DNA of 19,101 nt from JAMXLO01 sp046732975. Its GTDB lineage: Bacteria > Pseudomonadota > Alphaproteobacteria > Acetobacterales > Acetobacteraceae. The stretch covers positions 1 through 19,101 of the forward strand of contig JBKPOG010000235.1 in NCBI GenBank assembly GCA_046732975.1, read 5' to 3'. Numbering within the stretch: position 1 is the stretch's first letter; every line of letters begins with the position of its first letter. The notes beneath the pieces are model-generated. The model was not told the origin of the DNA. It did no database searches and saw only the letters and a program-made list of their open reading frames with translations. A program made the position numbers and the translations under genes. Positions 13,666 through 19,101 of this stretch are shown here, one piece after another.

Positions 13666-14531
13666 TGCTGGTCGACGTCACGCAACTGGTGCTCAACGGC
13701 GTGATGGCCGGTGCCATCCTTGCCGCGCCGGCAATCGGGCTTACTGCCATCTACGCTGTGCTGCGCTTCCCGAACTTCGCCGTCGCCTCGCATGCAACGA
13801 TCGGCGCCTTTGCCGGCTACTGCGCCAATGTCTGGCTGGGTCTGGCACTGCTTCCAGCTGCAGTGATCGCATTCATCGTTGCGGGTGCGGTCGGCTTGGC
13901 CAGCGATACCCTCGTGCTGCGACCGTTGCGGCCCGCGGGGCTTATCACCACCACCGTCGCCTCCGTTGCGTTGACCATCGCGCTGGAGAACGTGGTGCGT
14001 TTGGGCTTCGGCAATGCGCTACGGAATTTCGACCTGCCGATCACACGCGACTGGCGCTTTTCGGGTCTGCGGGTCGGACCGCAGCAGCTTTAGGACCTAG
14101 CGATATCAGTGGTCGTCGTGGCGGCGCTGTTCGCGCTGCTGACCTTCACCCGACTGGGCAAGGCAATGCGCGCGGTTGCAGACAATCCGACCCTGGCAGC
14201 CATCAAGGGCATCGACACCGATCGAATCGCCGCCATGGTCAACTTTGTCGCGATGGGGCTCGCCGGCCTGGGCGGCATGCTGCTTGGGCTGGATACGTCG
14301 ATCGATCCCCTGACCGGTTTCCGCGCGATCCTGGCGATTTTCGCCGCAGCAGTGGTTGGCGGGTTGGGCAGCATTCCCGGCGCGGTCGTCGGTGCGCTCA
14401 CCGTTGGCGTCGCCGAGGAACTGTCGCAGCTCGCGTTGCCGCCGGACTATCGCACGGTGGTCGGCTTCTTGGCCATCCTGCTGGTGCTAAGCTTCCGTCC
14501 GCGCGGCATCCTGGGCGCACGCGCCTACTGA
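13665..14531 (+). pseudogene. livH: livH permease interrupted by an in-frame amber codon
   Basis: The frame from a GTG at 13665 (overlapping the binding-protein stop by one base) to the TGA at 14531 would encode a normal 288-residue LivH inner-membrane permease. It starts VTQLVLNGVMAGAILAAPAIG and has the family motif RLGKAMRAVADNPTLAA and a GGLGSIPGAVVGAL segment. After 142 codons (RVGPQQL) there is TAG at 14091-14093, and the same frame then resumes with DLAISVVVVAALF. Family members commonly have Gln at this place, so CAG to TAG is the likely change. As read, the product stops roughly midway and lacks the conserved cytoplasmic loop that meets the ATPases. Restart at GTG 14109 would give only the C-terminal half. 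It is either a real nonsense mutation or a sequencing error; the rest of the frame looks well preserved. Confidence 0.85.
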
Positions 14532-15442
14532 TGGCCGCCTACCTTACCGCGATGGCAATCAGCGCCGGCATTTACGCGTTGCTGGCGTTGGGCGTGAACC
14601 TGACCTGGGGCATGGCGGGGCTTGTGAACCTGGGACTCGCCGGGTTCTTTGCTGTCGGTGGCTACACCACCGCGCTGCTTACCAAGTCCGGCATTGCCAT
14701 CCCATTCGGCATTATCGCAGCTGCGTTGGCAGCAGCGGCAACCGGTGCGGTCGTGGCGCTGATCACTGCTCGGCTGCGCGCCGACTATCTTGCCATCGTC
14801 ACTCTCGGCTTTTCCGAATCCGTGCGCATCGCCGCCGCCAATGAGATCTGGCTGACCAATGGCTCAGACGGTATTGCCGGCATTCCCGGCCCATGGCGGG
14901 GAACACTCGATCCGCGCCAGTTCAACCTGGTATTTCTCGGCATCGTCATTGCAGTGCTGATTACAACGTTGCTGGTGATGCAGCGTCTGGCGTCGTTGCC
15001 GTTCGGCCGCGTGCTGCGCGCGATCCGCGATGATGAGGACGTCGCCGCGGTGGCGGGCAAGCATGTGCTGGCGTTCAAAGTGAAGGCCTTCGCCGTCGGC
15101 GCCGCCGTGCTTGGGATGGCAGGTGCGCTGTACGCGCACCAGACCTCCTACGTCGCGCCCGACATCTTTGCGCCACTCCTGACGCTGAACATCATCCTGG
15201 CGCTTGTCGCCGGCGGCATTGGCAACAATTACGGTGCAGTGCTGGGCGCAGTGCTGATCATGACGCTGCTAGAGGGCACACGCTTCGTCGCGCCATTCCT
15301 GCCCTTTCTCGCGCCGGCGCAATTGGCTGCGGTCCGCGAATTGCTGGTGAGCGTGTTGCTTCTGGTGATCCTGCGAGTGCTACCGGAGGGCATCATCGCG
15401 GAGCGGCTGCCCGAACCAGCGCCTGCGCGGCAAAAAAGATAG
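14531..15442 (+). CDS. livM: Branched-chain amino acid-type ABC transporter permease LivM
   Basis: 303 residues from the ATG at 14531, which overlaps the livH stop as TGATG. The much longer open frame upstream (to 13559) lies across livH and the binding-protein end and is not coding. The protein is a multi-span inner-membrane permease with the LivM marks ALGVNLTWGMAGLVNLGLAG, DYLAIVTLGFSESVRI, NGSDGIAGIPGPW and GRVLRAIRDDEDVAAVAGKH; the last is the cytoplasmic coupling loop. It pairs with LivH to form the translocation path. Stop is TAG at 15440-15442, at the edge of a strong hairpin that ends the operon. The gene looks intact, in contrast to livH. Confidence 0.94.
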   Translation: MAAYLTAMAISAGIYALLALGVNLTWGMAGLVNLGLAGFFAVGGYTTALLTKSGIAIPFGIIAAALAAAATGAVVALITARLRADYLAIVTLGFSESVRIAAANEIWLTNGSDGIAGIPGPWRGTLDPRQFNLVFLGIVIAVLITTLLVMQRLASLPFGRVLRAIRDDEDVAAVAGKHVLAFKVKAFAVGAAVLGMAGALYAHQTSYVAPDIFAPLLTLNIILALVAGGIGNNYGAVLGAVLIMTLLEGTRFVAPFLPFLAPAQLAAVRELLVSVLLLVILRVLPEGIIAERLPEPAPARQKR

Positions 15443-15466
15443 CGGCCGGGACGTTACCCGGCCGCT
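15441..15466 (-). terminator. Rho-independent terminator between convergent livM and MFS genes
   Basis: AGCGGCCGGG and CCCGGCCGCT form a perfect 10-base stem around the loop ACGTTA. On the minus strand the stem is followed by ATCTTTTTTG, a proper U-tract, so it terminates the MFS transcript 22 bases after its stop. On the plus strand the same hairpin follows the livM stop but without a T-run, so it may act weakly there. Confidence 0.85.
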
Positions 15467-15487
15467 TCGCGTCGATAGCATGGCTTA

Positions 15488-16801
15488 CTACGGGTATTCC
15501 TCGCGCTCGAAGATCTGCAGGTCCGGCACCAGCTCCTTGCCCTTGGTCTCCGGGCCCAAGAATACGGCAATGACCAAGACCACCAGCCACCCCATGGTCG
15601 AGACCATCATCGGCCAGGCGAAGCCCATCCCTCGCTCTACGGCGAAGTATGCGAGAACCGGTGCGACGAAGCCGCCCCAGATCGCGCCCTGGTGGTAGAC
15701 GAACCCGGCGGCTGAAGCGCGGATCTCGGTCGGATAGCGCTCGGACAGCCACGCGGGGTTAAGCGTGTCCTTGCCGCCGACGATCAAGGCCTGCAGCAGG
15801 AACCCCGAAATGAATACCAGTGGATCGCGCGTCGTCAGATAGATCGGGGTGATGAAGATCGCGATGGTGCAGGGAATCATCAGCGCCCAGCGCCGTCCGA
15901 TCCTGTCCGAGAGGCCGCCCCAGAAGGCCGACGAGGCGAACACCAGGATATTGCCCCAGAACAACGGTACCGACACCATCGCTGGCGTCCAGCCGAGTTC
16001 TTTCTGCAGATAGGTGCTGGGCAGCGCCCAAATGGAGTAGTAGACGCAGAAGTTGGCTGCCATCCACAGGCACCCTGTGATGGTGTTCCACAGATATTGC
16101 CGCTTGAAGATAGCGAACAGCGGCAGCTTCACTTCCTGCTTCGTGTCGCTCTGGATCTGCTGATTTTTGGACCAGACCTCCGGCTCCTTCACGTAGTAAC
16201 GGATCCATACACAGGCCAGCGCCGGCAGCACGCCCAGGATCAGCATGCCGCGCCAGCCATAACCCTTGTGCCAAGCTTCAAGCGGCGTGTAGAGCAGACC
16301 GTAGGCGGCGGCCGACAGCGCGTAGCCGAGACCCCACGATCCTTGCAGCACGCCTGACATCAGGCCGCGCGAACGCGCCGGCCAGGATTCCATCGCCAGC
16401 GCCGCACCGGCCGGCCATTCAGCGCCCATCCCGATGCCAAGCAATGCCCTAAACAAAAATAGAAACAGAAAGCTTGGGGAGAAACCTGCGATGAGGTTGC
16501 ATATCGAATACCACAGGATCGAGACCATCAGCGGCGCCTTGCGACCCCATCGGTCCGCGAGCCAACCGGCCGCCGTGGCCCCAATCAGGCGCAACCACAG
16601 CGTCACAGCGAATACCGCGGTCACCGCGGTCAGCGGCACTCCGAATTCCTGGCTGATCGGTACCATGATCAGCAAAAAGATAGTGAAATCGAACGCATCG
16701 AGCGTCCATCCAAGCCACGCGGCGAAGTAGGCGTACCATTGGTCCTTGGTGGGTTCCCTCCACCACGGGACGGTCGAGGCACTTCCGACAATTCCAGACA
16801 T
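15488..16801 (-). CDS. MFS transporter, sialate/carboxylate:H+ symporter-like
   Basis: A 437-residue inner-membrane protein with about 12 hydrophobic segments. WLGWTLDAFDFTIFLL (29-44) is the hallmark of the first helix in the sialate:H+ symporter group that includes lactate and other carboxylate carriers. The MFS loop motif occurs in both halves: GWLADRWGRKAPLM and GGLSDRIGRRWALM. RALLGIGMGAEWPAGAALAMESWP matches helix 4 of the sugar/acid carriers, and PTEIRASAAGF is the second-half motif. It probably imports an organic acid with protons; the substrate is not determined. The ATG has a GGAGG ribosome site about 10 bases upstream and 124 bases of free sequence in front, so it may have its own promoter. 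A hairpin terminator with a U-tract follows. It is complete. Confidence 0.92.
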   Translation of the reverse strand: MSGIVGSASTVPWWREPTKDQWYAYFAAWLGWTLDAFDFTIFLLIMVPISQEFGVPLTAVTAVFAVTLWLRLIGATAAGWLADRWGRKAPLMVSILWYSICNLIAGFSPSFLFLFLFRALLGIGMGAEWPAGAALAMESWPARSRGLMSGVLQGSWGLGYALSAAAYGLLYTPLEAWHKGYGWRGMLILGVLPALACVWIRYYVKEPEVWSKNQQIQSDTKQEVKLPLFAIFKRQYLWNTITGCLWMAANFCVYYSIWALPSTYLQKELGWTPAMVSVPLFWGNILVFASSAFWGGLSDRIGRRWALMIPCTIAIFITPIYLTTRDPLVFISGFLLQALIVGGKDTLNPAWLSERYPTEIRASAAGFVYHQGAIWGGFVAPVLAYFAVERGMGFAWPMMVSTMGWLVVLVIAVFLGPETKGKELVPDLQIFEREEYP

Positions 16802-16867
16802 GACGACAGTCCTCCGTTGTTCTTCACTTTCGACGCGCGGTGCATGAGGCTTTACCCGCCCGGCAAG

Positions 16868-16878
16868 GTTAACCGGTT
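16868..16878. promoter_or_regulatory. Overlapping palindromes GGTTAACC / AACCGGTT upstream of MFS gene
   Basis: GGTTAACC (16868-16875) and AACCGGTT (16871-16878) share five bases and lie about 67 bases before the MFS start, in the only gap between the permease and MFS genes. It suits a repressor or activator site, but I see no clear promoter boxes beside it, and chance cannot be excluded. Confidence 0.3.
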
Positions 16879-16925
16879 ATTCGCAACAGGCAACGCCCCA
16901 AAAACGGCTGAAGTGCGGGGTGGCC

Positions 16926-17777
16926 TCAGATGCGGTAGCGGCGGGGGATCAAGCGATTTGCCGCTGCCGTCAAAAGCAGCGTGGTCGCCATCAGGATAAA
17001 GGCGATCGCCGCGGCAAATGGCCAGTTGTTGTCGCTGCTAAATGCCCAGAACAGCAGCGGTGCCATCATCTGGAAGTGCGGGCCACCGAGCAGCAGAGGC
17101 GTGGCAAAGGCATTCATACACAGGATGAAGCAGAGTACCGCCGCTATGGCGATGCCCGGCAGCGCCAGCGGAAGAACGATGCGCCGGAACGCGCGCGACG
17201 GCGCAGCGCCCATCGAGGCAGCGGCTTCCTCCAGCCGTGGGTCGATGCCTTCAAAGACGCTCTGCAAGGTCAGAACCGTGAATGGCAGGTTGATGGCGAT
17301 GATGCCGGCGATCACCGCAGGCTCTGCGAACATCAGGTTCAGGCCGGTCAAATTATCCAGCAGGCCCCCTCGGGCGAACAGGATCATCCAACCGGCGGTG
17401 CGCGTGGTGGAACCCACAAACAGCGGCAACACCATCAGCACGACCATGGCTGATTTCCAGCGGCTCGTCGTGCGTGCCAGGCGCCATGCCATTGGCAAAC
17501 CGAAAATCAGGCAGACCACGGTGACGATAATGGACACGCGGATGGTGGTGACCAGCACGTTCCAGTAGAACGGATCCGCGAAGAACCGCAGGTAGTTTTC
17601 TGCAGTCAATGCCGAGATCATCAGTTCGGTCGGGTCGAAGCGGTTCAGGCTGGCGCGGAACAGCAGTGCGAGCGGCGCGACCAGCGCCAACAGCATAAGC
17701 AGACTTGCCGGTCCGAGTAACGAGAGCGCTCCGCCGACCTCCCGGTGCCGCGCCGTTCGTTCGTGGTCGCGCGTCAA
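16926..17777 (-). CDS. Polyamine-type ABC transporter permease (PotB-like)
   Basis: 283 residues if started at the TTG at 17777, which overlaps the binding-protein stop as TTGA; the frame is open upstream to 18107 but that part lies in the binding-protein gene and looks like antisense-type composition. The N-terminal segment (LLGPASLLMLLALVAPLALLF cut at the membrane) is helix 1; about six helices follow. The loop EEAAASMGAAPSRAFRRIVL with LPLALPGIA is the EAA motif that binds the ATPase. The family handles spermidine, putrescine or related cations, opines and organic acids. It follows the binding protein directly. A second permease (PotC type) usually follows; here the next gene, 124 bases on, is the MFS transporter. 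Either this permease works as a homodimer or the partner is elsewhere. Confidence 0.9.
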   Translation of the reverse strand: MTRDHERTARHREVGGALSLLGPASLLMLLALVAPLALLFRASLNRFDPTELMISALTAENYLRFFADPFYWNVLVTTIRVSIIVTVVCLIFGLPMAWRLARTTSRWKSAMVVLMVLPLFVGSTTRTAGWMILFARGGLLDNLTGLNLMFAEPAVIAGIIAINLPFTVLTLQSVFEGIDPRLEEAAASMGAAPSRAFRRIVLPLALPGIAIAAVLCFILCMNAFATPLLLGGPHFQMMAPLLFWAFSSDNNWPFAAAIAFILMATTLLLTAAANRLIPRRYRI

Positions 17778-18811
17778 CTGTGCTGCATGTTCTTGAGCCA
17801 CCAGTCGTTCAGCTCCGGCGCCGCCTTCGACAGCACTGGATAGTCCGGGGTGACCAGCTTCGGTTTGGGCTCCGGCAGCGAAAGCTGTTCGCCGACACTG
17901 CCCGACAATGGTGCATCGTCCACCGTCGGCAGATACCCCATATGCGCCGCAAAGCCCTGCTGCGCTGACGCCTGCAGCAACGCGTTCATGTACTTGTACG
18001 CAGCCTCCTTGTCGGGCGCGTTCTTCGGCAACACCATGCCGGACACGTAAAGGATGGAACCTTCTTTCGGGAAATGGCCGGCGACGGGGAAGCCGCCATT
18101 GCGCCACATGAAGCTGCGCGCCAGCCAGATCATTCCTACCTCGATCTCGCCGGACTTGAACGCCGGCGCGAGATTATCGGTCTCGGGGTATAGGCGCAGG
18201 CCGTTGCCGTTGATTTGCAGCATCAGCGCCTTCGCCTTGTCGAAATCCGTGGTGGTGCCGCTTTCGTGCAGGCTCGCCGCCTGCAGCAGCCACGACCCGG
18301 CGGTCGCCACCATGCCGATCTTGCCCTTCCATTTCGGATCGAGCAGATCGCTCATAGTCTGCGGCGGTTGCTTCACCGTATCCGGGTTATAGACCAGCAC
18401 CTGCGCACTATAGATGTGCGGCACGAAAGCCGGCATGCGCAGATCCGCCAGCACGTGCTTCAGGTTGGGAATCTTCGTCTCGTTGAGCGTTTCGACCACC
18501 TCGCCTTCGGTGACGCGATAGCCGTTCAACGCACCAACGCAGGCGATGTCCATCGTGCCACGCGGCAACCTCTTCTGTGCATATAGCTTGGACACGCGCG
18601 GGTTCTCGTCGCCGATGTCTTGAACTACATCCACGCCTGCCGGCTTCAGGATTGGATCGTCAATATTTTCACGCAGCAAGCGCGCATAGTCGCCACCCCA
18701 GGTGCCCACGACGCACTGCTCTGCCGCGCGCGCCTGCCGCACGATCGCTGGCGCGGCTAGCAGCGTAGCGCCGGCCAGCACAGCACGCCGCGACAGAGAT
18801 GATTCATGCAT
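17774..18811 (-). CDS. Polyamine-type ABC transporter periplasmic binding protein (PotD-like)
   Basis: 345 residues from the ATG at 18811, preceded by a GGGAGA ribosome site; a longer frame to 18937 overlaps the ATPase gene and would bury the signal peptide. The N-terminus contains LSRRAVLAGATLLAAPAIV and ends RQARA-AEQ, a likely twin-arginine (Tat) signal. The mature part is a class II solute-binding protein: CVVGTWGGDYARLL, PRGTMDIACVGALNGY, MSDLLDPKWKGKIGM and GMVLPKNAPDKEAAYKYMNAL. These are marks of the PotD/PotF group. The ligand is not known; a polyamine, opine or amino acid derivative is possible. The start overlaps the ATPase end by 8 bases and the stop overlaps the permease start (TTGA), a tight operon. 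Confidence 0.92.
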   Translation of the reverse strand: MHESSLSRRAVLAGATLLAAPAIVRQARAAEQCVVGTWGGDYARLLRENIDDPILKPAGVDVVQDIGDENPRVSKLYAQKRLPRGTMDIACVGALNGYRVTEGEVVETLNETKIPNLKHVLADLRMPAFVPHIYSAQVLVYNPDTVKQPPQTMSDLLDPKWKGKIGMVATAGSWLLQAASLHESGTTTDFDKAKALMLQINGNGLRLYPETDNLAPAFKSGEIEVGMIWLARSFMWRNGGFPVAGHFPKEGSILYVSGMVLPKNAPDKEAAYKYMNALLQASAQQGFAAHMGYLPTVDDAPLSGSVGEQLSLPEPKPKLVTPDYPVLSKAAPELNDWWLKNMQHS

Positions 18812-19101
18812 GACTCGTCTCCCAGTTAATTGCTTGCATAGCGCGGTCCTCCGAATCGAAGAGCCGTTCGTCCTCCGCCTCCCAGCGCAGCGCCACGCGT
18901 GTTCCTGCAGTGTGACGAGACGTTGCATCAGGGCCAAGTCCCGGCCCGCGCGTCAACAGGGTGAGGTTCGGCGCGATGCGTACCGCGTGCTCCACCACCG
19001 CGCCCAGCCAGGTGCACAGTTCCACTTCGCCATCGACCAGGCCGCGTCCAGGCGGTACCAGGCGCACGCTATCGGGCAGAACGGCAAGCGTCACTGCACC
19101 C
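18804..19101 (-). CDS. ABC transporter ATPase, C-terminal TOBE region only (PotA-like)
   Basis: The frame is open to the right edge and ends at 18804, so only the last 98 or so codons are here; the Walker motifs lie outside the window. The fragment reads LAVLPDSVRLVPPGRGLVDG, then VVEHAVRIAPNLTLLTRGPG and ALRWEAEDERLFDSED. The first pattern (x-RPE/PDSVRL) and the strand-rich layout are typical of the TOBE_2 domain at the C-terminus of PotA-type ATPases, which senses or regulates transport. It overlaps the binding-protein start by 8 bases (ATGCATGA), so the order is ATPase, binding protein, permease. A start at GTG 19094 is not the true one. Confidence 0.85.
   Translation of the reverse strand, partial: GAVTLAVLPDSVRLVPPGRGLVDGEVELCTWLGAVVEHAVRIAPNLTLLTRGPGLGPDATSRHTAGTRVALRWEAEDERLFDSEDRAMQAINWETSHA

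Noticed and set aside
1339..14093. Genome-wide recoding of TAG as a sense codon, to explain both ambers
   Set aside because: TAG also acts as the normal terminator of the binding-protein gene (13663-13665) and of livM (15440-15442), both at the expected family ends.
13559..14530. Long N-terminal extension of the livM frame
   Set aside because: The extension is in another frame over the binding-protein end and livH, and reads as Arg-rich shadow; LivM homology begins at the ATG at 14531.
17778..18107. Upstream extension of the permease frame
   Set aside because: It overlaps the binding-protein coding region and lacks permease features; the permease homology begins after the TTGA overlap.

Overview
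The window comes from a GC-rich Gram-negative bacterium. Lipoprotein and twin-arginine signal peptides, a type VI secretion (T6SS) spike gene, branched-chain amino acid and polyamine-type ABC transporters, and a degraded PAS-containing chemoreceptor all point to Proteobacteria, most likely beta or alpha. I cannot name a genus. I see no rRNA, tRNA, CRISPR array, insertion sequence or integrase, and no gene-free stretch longer than 300 bases. The longest gaps are 5691-5877 and 8026-8197.

Region 1 (1-8025, minus strand) is a T6SS spike and effector module. In transcription order it holds vgrG, a DUF6484 protein, a TIGR02270 HEAT-like protein, a DUF2169 adaptor, a beta-ketoacyl-synthase-like protein, a DUF4150 PAAR-like tip protein, a small protein with the zinc-deaminase signature (HxE then PCxxC), and an unknown protein that runs off the left edge. 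From DUF6484 to the PAAR-like gene each start overlaps the previous stop by four bases (TTGA, ATGA, GTGA, ATGA), so translation is probably coupled. The PAAR-like and deaminase frames are the same frame split by one amber codon. The natural reading is a PAAR-deaminase effector, loaded on VgrG with DUF2169 as adaptor, followed by a candidate immunity gene. This is the most interesting part of the window.

Region 2 (8026-9896) has a divergent intergenic stretch, a small OmpA-like lipoprotein on the plus strand, and a metal-dependent amidohydrolase on the minus strand. The two genes overlap tail to tail.

Region 3 (9986-15442, plus strand) starts with a wrecked PAS chemoreceptor pseudogene. A complete branched-chain-amino-acid-type ABC cassette follows: livG, livF, a substrate-binding protein, livH and livM, packed with overlaps or very short gaps. 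livH carries an in-frame amber codon, so as sequenced the transporter lacks one intact permease.

Region 4 (15441-19101, minus strand) has a hairpin terminator shared by the convergent livM and MFS genes, an MFS carboxylate/sialate-type symporter, and a polyamine-type ABC operon read as ATPase (only its C-terminal TOBE part is inside the window), binding protein, then one permease. The usual second permease is not next to it. Regions 3 and 4 read as organic-acid, amino-acid and amine scavenging next to an interbacterial competition island.
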